Shown: piece after piece, positions 51,984-61,048 of the stretch
Numbering within the stretch: position 1 is the stretch's first letter
How the letters are laid out: each line of letters begins with the position of its first letter
From: Reinekea forsetii
GTDB lineage: Bacteria; Pseudomonadota; Gammaproteobacteria; Pseudomonadales; Natronospirillaceae
Length of the DNA stretch: 64,000 nucleotides
Direction: 5' to 3'
Assembly (NCBI RefSeq): GCF_018860385.1
Contig: NZ_JAHKPH010000008.1
Span: 203,259 to 267,258, forward strand
Program-made: the position numbers and the translations under genes
The notes under the pieces: model-generated
Told to the model about the DNA's origin: nothing
Database searches by the model: none
The model's input: only the letters and a program-made list of their open reading frames with translations

Positions 51984-54215
51984 ATGGCGCTATTTGATTC
52001 TGTCCGCTCTGTCGGATCCCAATTTAAACATGTCGACGGTCAGGCCGTACTGCGGGGTACCGGGCGTAATGCTCAACTCGCCAGTAAGCGTTTATTGGGC
52101 GTTCCAGTATTCCTATTAATGCTTCTCGGGTTAATGACGTTACCTGTTCCAACGTTGATGCTCGATACGTTTTTCACCTTTAATATTGCCTTATCAATCG
52201 TAGTGCTGCTGGTTTCTATATACGTTTTAAGACCGCTCGATTTCTCAGTATTTCCGTCCATTATTCTAGTGGCCACTTTAATGCGTTTAGCGCTGAATGT
52301 TGCCTCAACCCGAGTGGTATTGATGCATGGTCATCAAGGCGGTGATGCTGCAGGTAAAGTTATTGAAGCGTTTGGTGAAGTATTAATTGGCGGTAACTAT
52401 GCTGTAGGTTTGGTGGTGTTTGCCATTTTAATGATTATTAATTTTGTCGTTGTCACCAAAGGTGCCGGGCGAGTGTCTGAAGTGAGTGCTCGATTTACAT
52501 TAGACGCGATGCCAGGTAAGCAAATGGCCATAGATGCTGATCTTAACGCAGGCTTGATTGATGCCGATACGGCTAAAACGCGTCGAGCTGAAATTTCTCA
52601 AGAAGCTGATTTTTATGGTTCGATGGACGGTGCGTCAAAATTTGTACGCGGCGATGCCGTAGCGGGCATCTTAATTCTTGTGATCAACATCGTGGGTGGA
52701 TTGGTCATAGGTATGATGCAGCATAACCTTGAGTTTTCAGATGCTGTGCAGAAATACGCGTTGTTGACTATTGGTGATGGCTTGGTCGCACAAATACCTT
52801 CGCTATTATTATCTGTAGCGGCCGCCATTATGGTGACCAGAAACAGCTCAAGCATTCAAATGGGTGATCAAATTTCCCAGCAAATGTTTGGAACGCCAAA
52901 TGCCTTATCCATTACCGCCTTCGTATTATTTATAATGGGTATTATCCCAGGAATGCCTCACTTCGTGTTTTTAAGTTTGGCGGTCATTTCTCTTTTGGGC
53001 GCATTTTTTATTAAGTATAAAGAAAGTGTCGAAGAAGGGACGCCCTTTGTGCCGATGAAGGCGGGTTCGCCGGCATTTGGAAGCCCTCAAATTAGTGGTG
53101 CGGATAAAAAAGCTTCATTGGAAGGACCTCCGCCAGTAACACCGAGCCCTGAAGAAACTAAAGAGTTGAGCTGGGATGACGTGCAGCCAGTTGATGTCAT
53201 AGGGCTAGAGGTGGGCTATAGACTGATACCGCTGGTAGATCGATCGCAAGGAGGGCAGCTGTTAGGGCGCATTAAAGGGATTCGTAAAAAATTATCGCAA
53301 GAGCTCGGGTTCTTAGTCCCTTCTATTCACATTCGTGACAACCTAGATTTAATGCCAAATGCTTACCAACTAACTTTAATGGGCGTTTCTGTCGCTGATG
53401 GAGAAGTGTACCCGGAAAAAGAATTGGCCATTAATCCCGGGCAAGTGTTTGGTCCATTAGATGGGGTTAAAACAGTCGACCCTGCCTTTGGGCTCGAGGC
53501 CATTTGGATTGAGTCAGCCGAAAAAGATAAAGCGCAAACTCTAGGGTATACCGTTGTAGATGCCAGTACGGTCGTAGCAACCCATGTTAACCATGTCTTG
53601 CAGCAGCATGCCTATGAATTGTTGGGTCATGAGGAAGTGCAGCAAATGGTCGACCTGTTGGCGAAAAATTCACCGAAGTTAGCTGAAGAACTGGTGCCCA
53701 ACACCTTGTCTTTGTCGCAATTACTTAAAGTATTGCAAAACTTATTGGTTGAAGATGTTTCGGTTAAAGACATGCGAAGCATTGCGGAATCTTTAACTAA
53801 CATGCCAAACAAAACCCAAGACATTGGCATGTTAACCAACGCTGCGCGTATGGGACTTTCTCGAATGATCGTGCAAAGTATTATTGGTAACGCGAAAGAA
53901 ATTCCTGTTATTACTCTGGATCGAGGATTGGAACAGCTATTGCATAAGACTGTACAACAGGCCGGCGCTGATGGAAATCTTGACAGTGTCGCCCTTGAGC
54001 CAGGAATGGCTGAACGGTTGCAAGGTTCACTGGCGGAAGCCGTGAAAAACTTAGATGCCGAAGGTAAGCCGGCTATTTTATTGGTGGCTGCCTCTCTTCG
54101 AACCTTGCTTGCGAAATTTGTTCGTCACGGTGTTGAAAATTTAAAAGTTTTGAGTTTTCAAGAAATTCCAGACAACAAGCACATTACGATAGTAGCCACA
54201 GTTGGCGGCCAGTAA
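51984..54215 (+). CDS. flhA: Flagellar export gate protein FlhA
   Basis: Central inner-membrane component of the flagellar type III export gate, 743 residues (E. coli 692). Eight membrane helices lie in ~40-345. The FHIPEP family block is DFSVFPSIILVATLMRLALN near 85-104, followed by LNVASTRVVL. The FHIPEP loop has VSARFTLDAMPGKQMAIDAD near 173. The cytoplasmic domain (~390-743) binds export chaperones. The ~45 residues before the first helix are longer than in E. coli. First gene of the flhA-flhF-fleN-fliA unit. Confidence 0.97.
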   Translation: MALFDSVRSVGSQFKHVDGQAVLRGTGRNAQLASKRLLGVPVFLLMLLGLMTLPVPTLMLDTFFTFNIALSIVVLLVSIYVLRPLDFSVFPSIILVATLMRLALNVASTRVVLMHGHQGGDAAGKVIEAFGEVLIGGNYAVGLVVFAILMIINFVVVTKGAGRVSEVSARFTLDAMPGKQMAIDADLNAGLIDADTAKTRRAEISQEADFYGSMDGASKFVRGDAVAGILILVINIVGGLVIGMMQHNLEFSDAVQKYALLTIGDGLVAQIPSLLLSVAAAIMVTRNSSSIQMGDQISQQMFGTPNALSITAFVLFIMGIIPGMPHFVFLSLAVISLLGAFFIKYKESVEEGTPFVPMKAGSPAFGSPQISGADKKASLEGPPPVTPSPEETKELSWDDVQPVDVIGLEVGYRLIPLVDRSQGGQLLGRIKGIRKKLSQELGFLVPSIHIRDNLDLMPNAYQLTLMGVSVADGEVYPEKELAINPGQVFGPLDGVKTVDPAFGLEAIWIESAEKDKAQTLGYTVVDASTVVATHVNHVLQQHAYELLGHEEVQQMVDLLAKNSPKLAEELVPNTLSLSQLLKVLQNLLVEDVSVKDMRSIAESLTNMPNKTQDIGMLTNAARMGLSRMIVQSIIGNAKEIPVITLDRGLEQLLHKTVQQAGADGNLDSVALEPGMAERLQGSLAEAVKNLDAEGKPAILLVAASLRTLLAKFVRHGVENLKVLSFQEIPDNKHITIVATVGGQ

Positions 54216-54225
54216 GGAATAGTCC

Positions 54226-55605
54226 ATGAAAATTAAGCGTTTTACAGCATCAAATATGCAGGCAGGGTTAAAAATGATCTCTGAAGCATTGGGACCTGAA
54301 GCGGTTATTCTTTCGAATAAACGGATGGGGTCTGGGCTGGAGATTGTCGCAGGCGTGGACGAACAAGACTATGAGCAATACGCAGCCGAGCACGAATCAG
54401 AAGTCCAGAGTGACGTAAAACACACCACGGAATCGGGCATCATTAAAGCACAAGCGAGCCAGTCGCTCGATGCCGACACCATGGCTCAATTGCTAGATGG
54501 TATGGCCGGTAAAAATAAACAATTGTTTACCTCAGCGCGTGATGAGCCGCCAGTAAATATGGCGCCAAGCGCCCAAGAAAATATTAACCGTGTAATGGAG
54601 CGGCCAACCCACCAGAGAGCTCAGTACACGCAATCTTTTGCCGCATCGCCATCACCAAAAGTTCAGGGAGACTCCGCCCCGATATCGAAAAAAGATTCTG
54701 AGGCCTTTGATGTCATCCGACAAGAAATTGACAGCTTGAAGAGTCTGTTGAAAGAACAGACCGAGCAATTGAGTGTGCCCGTCGGCCAAGTGAATCCTCA
54801 ATATGAACGCTTAGAATCTCGCTTACAAACGCTAGGTTTTACCCGGAGCGTGGTCAACAAATTAATGGCTCATTACGATCGAGAAGACTCGCTAGAGAGT
54901 AACTGGCGTCGTTTGATGGGTCGCTTGAGCTCTGCGATACCCGCACCGCTTTACGAACCAACCGCTAATGGTGGTGTGTTTGCAGTAAACGGACCTACCG
55001 GCGCCGGAAAAACGACAACGATTGCAAAATTAGCGGCGCATGCCGTTAAAGATTTTGGCCAAGAAAATGTCGCGCTTATATCGTTAGATTGGTTTCAGGT
55101 TGGCGGCCAAGATATTTTAAAATCGGTTTCCAGTATTTTAAATGTTGAATTTCATGCACTGACCGAAGGTGATTCTTTGGGCGATAAGTTAACTGAGCTT
55201 AAAGCTAAGAAAATAGTATTTATTGATACCAGTGGCAGCAAAGAGGCGATGGCCTATTGGAATGCACTGATCAGCAAAGAGCGATTATCGCGTGTCATTC
55301 AAACCATGATGGTGATACCCGCCACCATGCAGCCAGCGGCACTGTCACAATTTATCCAGAATTATACCAATGTGAACTTTGACTCTGTGATTTTGACGAA
55401 ACTTGATGAATCGGCCAGTTTTGGAGGCGTATTAGAGCCAGTACTCAAGCATCGGTGGCCAATTTGGTACTGCAGTGACGGTCAGAATATCCCACAAGAC
55501 ATTGAAATGTGTGAAGTAAAGCCACTGGTCCAGCGTTTGGTTTCCAGTTTGAATGGTCGTCATTCTTCTTCATCAGCGGCAGAAATGGCGCTAAAAGTCG
55601 GCTAA
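54226..55605 (+). CDS. flhF: Flagellar biosynthesis GTPase FlhF
   Basis: SRP-type GTPase that sets the position of polar flagella, 459 residues. The N-terminal B domain starts MKIKRFTASNMQAGLKMISE. A variable linker covers ~70-170. The NG domain has G1 NGPTGAGKTTTIAKLAAHA near 257-275, the insertion-box region SLDWFQVGGQD, G3-like IDTSGS and G4 LTKLDESASFGG near 390. It lies 10 bp after flhA. The FlhF/FleN pair indicates polar flagellation, as in Pseudomonas and Vibrio; that is inference from context. Confidence 0.95.
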   Translation: MKIKRFTASNMQAGLKMISEALGPEAVILSNKRMGSGLEIVAGVDEQDYEQYAAEHESEVQSDVKHTTESGIIKAQASQSLDADTMAQLLDGMAGKNKQLFTSARDEPPVNMAPSAQENINRVMERPTHQRAQYTQSFAASPSPKVQGDSAPISKKDSEAFDVIRQEIDSLKSLLKEQTEQLSVPVGQVNPQYERLESRLQTLGFTRSVVNKLMAHYDREDSLESNWRRLMGRLSSAIPAPLYEPTANGGVFAVNGPTGAGKTTTIAKLAAHAVKDFGQENVALISLDWFQVGGQDILKSVSSILNVEFHALTEGDSLGDKLTELKAKKIVFIDTSGSKEAMAYWNALISKERLSRVIQTMMVIPATMQPAALSQFIQNYTNVNFDSVILTKLDESASFGGVLEPVLKHRWPIWYCSDGQNIPQDIEMCEVKPLVQRLVSSLNGRHSSSSAAEMALKVG

Positions 55606-55681
55606 ATTTATAATTTTAAAGAGAATAGCGCGCAAAATTCGATGTCTGTTCTATACTGAGCAGCAAGAAAGGAAATAGGTA

Positions 55682-56506
55682 ATGAATTCAGTGAACCCAG
55701 TACAAGTAGTCGCGGTATCCGGCGGAAAAGGTGGTGTCGGGAAAAGCAATGTATCTGTAAATATGGCAATAGCGTTGGCCGAACAGGGCAAGCGCGTGGT
55801 ATTGCTCGATGCCGATCTTGGGTTAGCGAATCTAGATATATTGTTAGGCTTATCTGTGAATAAGAACATCAGTGATGTTTTAGCAGGTGAAGCCACTTTA
55901 TCTGAAGTCATGGTAGAGGGCCCTTCAGGAATTAAAATCATTCCAGCCTCTTCAGGTACACAACAAATGGCCAACCTAGGCGAAGTTGAACACGCCGGTA
56001 TTATCACCGCCTTCAGTGAATTGTCTGATTATATGGATGTGCTGATTGTTGATACGGCGGCCGGTATTTCAAAAACGGTGACGAGTTTTGTTCGTGCAAG
56101 CCAAGAAACACTGATTGTCGTGACCGATGAACCCACCTCTATTGCCGATGCTTACGCGCTGATTAAAGTTCTAGAACGAGATTGTCGTCTTAATCGATTC
56201 CGTGTTGTCGCAAACATGGTTCGTACGCCAAAAGAGGGGCAAGCATTGTTTAATAAGTTGGCAACCGTAGCGGATCGCTTCTTAGATGTAACCTTACAAT
56301 ATTGCGGCTCTATCCCTATGGATGAAGCCGTACGAAAATCCGTGCAGCGTCAAAAAGCTGTATTAGAGGCGTATCCACGTTCAAAAGCTGCTGTTGCTTA
56401 TCGATCGTTGGCGCAAAAAGTCGCAACCTGGCCACTCCCTGTAACACCTAAAGGCAATCTAGAGTTTTTTGTCGAGCGTTTAGTGCACGGTGTTGGGGTC
56501 GCCTAA
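55682..56506 (+). CDS. fleN: Flagellar number regulator FleN/FlhG
   Basis: MinD-like ATPase that limits flagellar number by antagonising the master regulator and FlhF. Deviant Walker A is SGGKGGVGKSNVSVNMAIAL near 13-32. The Walker A' block is VVLLDADLGLANLDILLGL near 40-58, and Walker B is DVLIVDTAAGI near 119. Length 274 is usual. AAAGGAAATAGG precedes its ATG. It ends one base before the fliA start. Confidence 0.95.
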   Translation: MNSVNPVQVVAVSGGKGGVGKSNVSVNMAIALAEQGKRVVLLDADLGLANLDILLGLSVNKNISDVLAGEATLSEVMVEGPSGIKIIPASSGTQQMANLGEVEHAGIITAFSELSDYMDVLIVDTAAGISKTVTSFVRASQETLIVVTDEPTSIADAYALIKVLERDCRLNRFRVVANMVRTPKEGQALFNKLATVADRFLDVTLQYCGSIPMDEAVRKSVQRQKAVLEAYPRSKAAVAYRSLAQKVATWPLPVTPKGNLEFFVERLVHGVGVA

Positions 56507-56507
56507 G

Positions 56508-57245
56508 ATGTCGGTGCAAAAATATACTATGTATAAAACCGAAAAAACGATTAATTATGAACAAATGATCGATCAGTATGGACTATTGGTCAAACGTATT
56601 GCTCATCATTTACTCGCTCGGCTGCCCGATAGCGTGCAGCTAGAAGATTTAATTCAATCAGGCATGATTGGGCTATTTGAAGCCGCTGGCAATTACGACC
56701 AAAGCAAAGGGGCGAGTTTTGAAACCTACGCCGGTATTCGTATTCGAGGCTCAATGCTAGATGAAATTCGTAAAGGCGACTGGATACCAAGAAGTGTGCA
56801 TCGTAACTCTAGGCGTATTTCTGATGCTATTCACGTGATTGAGATGCGTGAAGGTCGCGATGCTCAAGACCACGAGATTGCTGAAGAATTAAACATCACC
56901 ATAGATCAGTATTTTGGATTATTAAAAGACACGCAAGGCTCTCGTTTATTTAGTTTTGAAGAGCTTGTCGAAAATAATAATTCAGAGCATAAAGAACCTA
57001 GGCCCGAACTTGTGGATGGTGAAGCCCCTATTGTTGGGTTGCAAAATGATCAAATGAATGATCAGCTCGTTGAAGCCATGAAAGCGCTGCCCGAACGGGA
57101 GCAAATTGTCATTGCACTGTATTACGAAGAGGAATTAAACCTTAAGGAAATAGGCGCGGTGATCGGCGTAAGTGAATCTCGAGTGAGCCAAATCCATTCT
57201 CAGGCAACCATGCGTTTGCGTTCTAAAATGCGTGACTGGACCTGA
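56508..57245 (+). CDS. fliA: Flagellar sigma factor FliA (sigma-28)
   Basis: RNA polymerase sigma factor for late flagellar and chemotaxis genes, 245 residues. Region 2 contains LEDLIQSGMIGLFEAAGNYD and GASFETYAGIRIRGSMLDEI followed by RKGDWIPRSVHR, a FliA hallmark. Region 4 has LPEREQIVIALYYEEELNLK and IGVSESRVSQIHSQA near the end. ATG 56508 is chosen; it is one base after the fleN stop. A consensus sigma-28 promoter lies just downstream. Confidence 0.95.
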   Translation: MSVQKYTMYKTEKTINYEQMIDQYGLLVKRIAHHLLARLPDSVQLEDLIQSGMIGLFEAAGNYDQSKGASFETYAGIRIRGSMLDEIRKGDWIPRSVHRNSRRISDAIHVIEMREGRDAQDHEIAEELNITIDQYFGLLKDTQGSRLFSFEELVENNNSEHKEPRPELVDGEAPIVGLQNDQMNDQLVEAMKALPEREQIVIALYYEEELNLKEIGAVIGVSESRVSQIHSQATMRLRSKMRDWT

Positions 57246-57280
57246 TTCATTTTATTATCCCTAATTTCCTTTATTTATTA

Positions 57281-57307
57281 TAAACTTATCGAAATTTCTG
57301 CCGATAA
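57281..57307 (+). promoter_or_regulatory. Consensus sigma-28 (FliA) promoter of cheYZAB
   Basis: TAAA, 15 bases, GCCGATAA: an exact match to the sigma-28 consensus with optimal spacing. It sits in the fliA-cheY gap, about 120 bases before the cheY start, so FliA should directly drive the chemotaxis genes. Confidence 0.88.
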
Positions 57308-57429
57308 CTCATTATAGTGATTGATTGGCGGATGATTATTTGATCATAGCAATCTAAAAAACTGGATAGTGCTGAACTTCAGTCTATCATTAAATAGAGG
57401 TTGCTAAAGATAGGCTATAGGAGGTCATC

Positions 57430-57816
57430 TTGGACAAAAATATGAAAATTCTAGTTGTTGACGATTTTTCAACCATGCGACGAATCGTTAAGAACTTGTT
57501 GCGAGATCTGGGTTTCACGAATACACAAGAAGCTGATGATGGCGCAACGGCTTGGCCTATGTTGCAATCGAGCGACTTTGATTTTGTGGTAACTGATTGG
57601 AATATGCCAGGCATGACAGGTATTGAGTTATTGCAGAAAATTCGCAGTGACGACCGGCTGAAAGATATTCCCGTGTTAATGGTGACTGCCGAAGCTAAGC
57701 GCGACCAAATTGTTGCCGCGGCTCAAGCAGGGGTAAACGGCTACGTCGTTAAGCCATTCACTGCTGCGGCGCTAAAAGAAAAAATTGAAAAAATCTTTGA
57801 GCGCGTAGACGGCTAG
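57430..57816 (+). CDS. cheY: Chemotaxis response regulator CheY
   Basis: Single receiver domain, 128 residues. All key residues are present: acidic pair D11/D12, phospho-acceptor D56 in [10 protein letters not shown]86 in MVTAE, Y105 and K108 in GYVVKPF. CheY~P binds the flagellar switch to change rotation. The start is TTG 57430, which has a perfect AGGAGGT five bases upstream; ATG 57442 would lose four residues and be too far from that site. Confidence 0.96.
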   Translation: MDKNMKILVVDDFSTMRRIVKNLLRDLGFTNTQEADDGATAWPMLQSSDFDFVVTDWNMPGMTGIELLQKIRSDDRLKDIPVLMVTAEAKRDQIVAAAQAGVNGYVVKPFTAAALKEKIEKIFERVDG

Positions 57817-57844
57817 TTTATCGCCTATTATTCCGGGGGAGTTT

Positions 57845-58759
57845 ATGTCGGAAATAGAACTTGATGCTAATGAGTTCGAGGAGCTGCTGAAAGCTAAAGC
57901 GCCCGAACTTATGCAGCACGTTGAAGCGGGTAATATCGAATTAGCCGTAAATGTGCTAGAGCAATTACAACAAGCACGAATACCAGATATTGGTAGTGAT
58001 TACGATCTAGTTTCTGCGCTTAAAGAAAAAGCGTTAGTTCTGCATGACAAGATTGAAGATGGTGAGCTTGAAGAGGCGATGAGTACCTTGCAAGAGATGC
58101 AAACGGTACGCGATCGTGGATTGTATCAAGAGGTCGGTAAGCTAACGCGAGCATTGCACAGTGCAATTACGAATTTTCATATTGATGGTGATGAAGAAGT
58201 AGATCATAACGACATCACCAATATGAGTGAAGCGACCGATCGCCTCAGTTACGTAATGACGTTAACCGATCGCGCAGCCAATAAAACTCTCGATCTAGTT
58301 GAAGATAGCTTACCAGTTGCGGATTCGCTCAAAGATGAAGCAAGTTCCTTAAAATCTGAGTGGGAGCGGCTTGTTCAGCGCGAAATGACGCCAGAAGAGT
58401 TTCGCGGTTTATATTGGCGGTTAGATGAGTTCTTTAAACGGCTAGACCAAGATACCCAAAAGCTTTCGGGTAATATGACTGAAATTTTAATGGCGCAAGA
58501 TTTTCAAGATTTAACAGGCCAAGTCATCACTAAAGTAACCGGCTTGGTCAAAGAAGTTGAAACCAGTCTAGTCGACCTTGTCTTTATGGCGAGCCAGGTT
58601 GAGCAAATCACCGGAATGGTAACAAAAGGTGAAGAATCAGAATCAATGGTCGATAAAGACATGAAAGGGCACGGTCCACAAATTAATTCAGAAAATGATG
58701 AAGAAGTAATGGGCAGCCAAGATGATGTTGACGATCTTTTATCTAGTTTAGGTTTTTAA
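57845..58759 (+). CDS. cheZ: CheY phosphatase CheZ
   Basis: Protein phosphatase removing phosphate from CheY, 304 residues, longer than E. coli CheZ (214) and Pseudomonas CheZ (~260). The long helical hairpin has the catalytic glutamine in MAQDFQDLTGQVI near 218-230. The C-terminal CheY-docking helix is DDVDDLLSSLGF at the very end, joined by a flexible acidic linker (~265-290). The extra ~80 N-terminal residues (EFEELLKAKAPELMQHVEAG onwards) are helical and acidic, of unknown role. It is 29 bp behind cheY. Confidence 0.92.
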   Translation: MSEIELDANEFEELLKAKAPELMQHVEAGNIELAVNVLEQLQQARIPDIGSDYDLVSALKEKALVLHDKIEDGELEEAMSTLQEMQTVRDRGLYQEVGKLTRALHSAITNFHIDGDEEVDHNDITNMSEATDRLSYVMTLTDRAANKTLDLVEDSLPVADSLKDEASSLKSEWERLVQREMTPEEFRGLYWRLDEFFKRLDQDTQKLSGNMTEILMAQDFQDLTGQVITKVTGLVKEVETSLVDLVFMASQVEQITGMVTKGEESESMVDKDMKGHGPQINSENDEEVMGSQDDVDDLLSSLGF

Positions 58760-58768
58760 GGGGCACCT

Positions 58769-61030
58769 ATGGGCTTTGAAGCGGATGACGAAATTCTCCA
58801 AGATTTTATGGTAGAAGCCGGTGAAATTTTAGAGCAGCTGTCTGAACAGCTTGTCGATTTGGAAAATAGACCGGACGATAAAGACTTATTGAATTCCATT
58901 TTCCGTGGCTTCCATACTGTAAAAGGCGGGGCCGGATTCTTACAGCTAACGGAACTCGTAGACTGCTGCCACGTTGCTGAAAACGTTTTTGACACTCTTC
59001 GAAACGGTCAACGCTCCGTTGATTCTGAGCTCATGGATTATGTGTTACAAGCCTTAGATTCTGTTAACGAAATGTTTGCGGCTATTGGTTCTGAAGATGG
59101 TTTACAGCCCGCAGACCCTGCGCTTATTGAAAAACTTTACTACTATGCAAAACCCGAATCTGAGACAGGTCCCAGTGATTCGGCCGCTGAAGAGTCTGCC
59201 GCGGTTGAAGAGCCCGTTGCAGAGGCTGAACCGGAGCCCGACTCGAGTGCTTCAAATGCCAGTGAAGACGGAGAGCCTGGCGACGATATTACCGATGCTG
59301 AATTCGAGCAATTATTGGATGCCATAAACCCTAAGGAGGGTGCTGCACCGGCTAAAGCACCCGAGCCCGAGCAAGCCGATGCCGCCTCGGCAATTGCTGG
59401 TGACGGTGATGAAATTACTGACGATGAATTTGAAGCTTTACTGGATCAGCTTCATGGCAAGGGTAAATTTAAAGCCGAATCAGAGGCTTCAGGTAAACCG
59501 GCCGCTGATACAAGCGCAAAACCCGCCGACTCGAGTACTGCGCCTGCAGCCGAACCCAGTGGCTCACCGAGTAATGACGAAATCACCGACGAAGAGTTTG
59601 AGGCGCTACTTGATCAGTTGCATGGCAAAGGCAAGTTCGCTGCTGGCGAGAGTGATGCTAAGCCAGAGAAAGCCACTAAACCAGCGCCAACAGCAAGCGA
59701 ACCTGATCCAGAGCCGGTTAAAAAGCCTGAGCCAGCTCCAGCACCTAAACCCGCTGCGGCGAAGAAGCCAGAGCCAGTCAAAGCTGAAGCGGCTAAACCG
59801 GCGGCCGCCGCAAAACCAGCTGCTGGAGGCGCTAAAGCATCGGCCGCTGCCGCGACTCAAGATACTACCGTTCGTGTTGATACCCAACGGCTCGATGATA
59901 TTATGAACATGGTTGGCGAACTGGTGCTGGTAAGAAACCGCTTAGTGCGTCTAGGCAGTGAACTTGAAGATGAGTCTTTGCAAAAAGCCGTCAGTAACCT
60001 CAATGTTGTCACCGCCGATTTACAATCATCTGTTATGAAAACTCGAATGCAACCTATTAAGAAAGTATTCGGGCGTTTTCCTCGAGTTGTTCGTGATTTG
60101 GCGCGTAACTTGAAGAAAGAAGTAACTTTGGAGTTGGTCGGTGAAGAAACCGATTTAGATAAAAATTTAGTAGATGCATTGGCCGATCCTTTGGTGCATT
60201 TGGTTCGTAACTCGGTCGATCACGGTGTTGAAAGCCCTGATGTCAGAGTGTCACGCGGTAAGCCTAAGATGGGCACTATTATTTTGGCTGCTGAACAAGA
60301 AGGTGATCATATTTTACTGACCATTAAAGACGATGGTAGTGGTATGGATGCCGAAAAATTACGCAGTATCGCTGTTAATCGAGGTGTAATGGATCAAGAA
60401 GCGGCCGATCGACTCACTGAAAAAGAATGTTTCAGTTTAATCTTTGCGCCAGGCTTCAGTACCAAAGAAGTTATTTCGGATGTTTCCGGTCGAGGCGTCG
60501 GGATGGATGTAGTGAAAACCAAAATTTCACAGCTTAATGGTACCGTCGATATAGACTCGAAATTAGATGTTGGTACTACGATCAATATTAAAGTACCGTT
60601 AACTTTAGCTATTATGCCTACCTTGATGGTCATGTTAGGACAACAAGCTTTTGCTCTGCCTCTGGCGAGCGTTAACGAAATTTTCCACCTTAATTTGTCG
60701 CAAACCAATGTCGTCGATGGCCAAGAAATTGTCTTAGTCCGTGGAAAGCCAATTCCATTGTATTATTTAAACAGATGGCTAACCGATTACCAACCAGAAG
60801 GTGGTGTAAAAGAGCCAACCCAAGGTCATGTGGTGGTGGTTTCTGTTGGAATTAAAACGGTCGGTCTTGTTGTTGATCAGTTGGTGGGGCAAGAAGAGGT
60901 GGTCATCAAACCGCTGGGCAAGTTACTGCAGGGTACCGAGGGTATGGCAGGTGCAACCATCACCGGTGATGGCCGAATGGCATTAATTTTAGATATTCCA
61001 GGGTTGCTGAAAGCGCACACTGGTGCATAA
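58769..61030 (+). CDS. cheA: Chemotaxis histidine kinase CheA
   Basis: 753 residues. The Hpt domain (~1-105) carries H49 in IFRGFHTVKGGAGF. A long low-complexity linker (~130-370) is rich in Ala, Pro, Glu and Lys. It includes three copies of an acidic motif D-E-I-T-D-x-E-F-E-A-L-L-D near 172, 214 and 270, the last two extended by QLHGKGKF. The dimerisation domain starts near 372 (TVRVDTQRLDDIMNMVGELV). The ATP-binding domain includes VRNSVDHGVE (N box), DDGSGMD (G1) and GRGVGMDVV (G2). The CheW-like regulatory domain covers ~610-750. No separate P2 fold is evident; the repeats may replace it. Confidence 0.95.
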   Translation: MGFEADDEILQDFMVEAGEILEQLSEQLVDLENRPDDKDLLNSIFRGFHTVKGGAGFLQLTELVDCCHVAENVFDTLRNGQRSVDSELMDYVLQALDSVNEMFAAIGSEDGLQPADPALIEKLYYYAKPESETGPSDSAAEESAAVEEPVAEAEPEPDSSASNASEDGEPGDDITDAEFEQLLDAINPKEGAAPAKAPEPEQADAASAIAGDGDEITDDEFEALLDQLHGKGKFKAESEASGKPAADTSAKPADSSTAPAAEPSGSPSNDEITDEEFEALLDQLHGKGKFAAGESDAKPEKATKPAPTASEPDPEPVKKPEPAPAPKPAAAKKPEPVKAEAAKPAAAAKPAAGGAKASAAAATQDTTVRVDTQRLDDIMNMVGELVLVRNRLVRLGSELEDESLQKAVSNLNVVTADLQSSVMKTRMQPIKKVFGRFPRVVRDLARNLKKEVTLELVGEETDLDKNLVDALADPLVHLVRNSVDHGVESPDVRVSRGKPKMGTIILAAEQEGDHILLTIKDDGSGMDAEKLRSIAVNRGVMDQEAADRLTEKECFSLIFAPGFSTKEVISDVSGRGVGMDVVKTKISQLNGTVDIDSKLDVGTTINIKVPLTLAIMPTLMVMLGQQAFALPLASVNEIFHLNLSQTNVVDGQEIVLVRGKPIPLYYLNRWLTDYQPEGGVKEPTQGHVVVVSVGIKTVGLVVDQLVGQEEVVIKPLGKLLQGTEGMAGATITGDGRMALILDIPGLLKAHTGA

Positions 61031-61048
61031 GAGATTCGAGGGAAGTAA

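Noticed and set aside
59340..59906. 188-codon open frame within cheA in another frame
   Set aside because: It results from the Ala/Pro/Glu repeats of the CheA linker, with repetitive Arg/Leu/Gln composition and no family resemblance.
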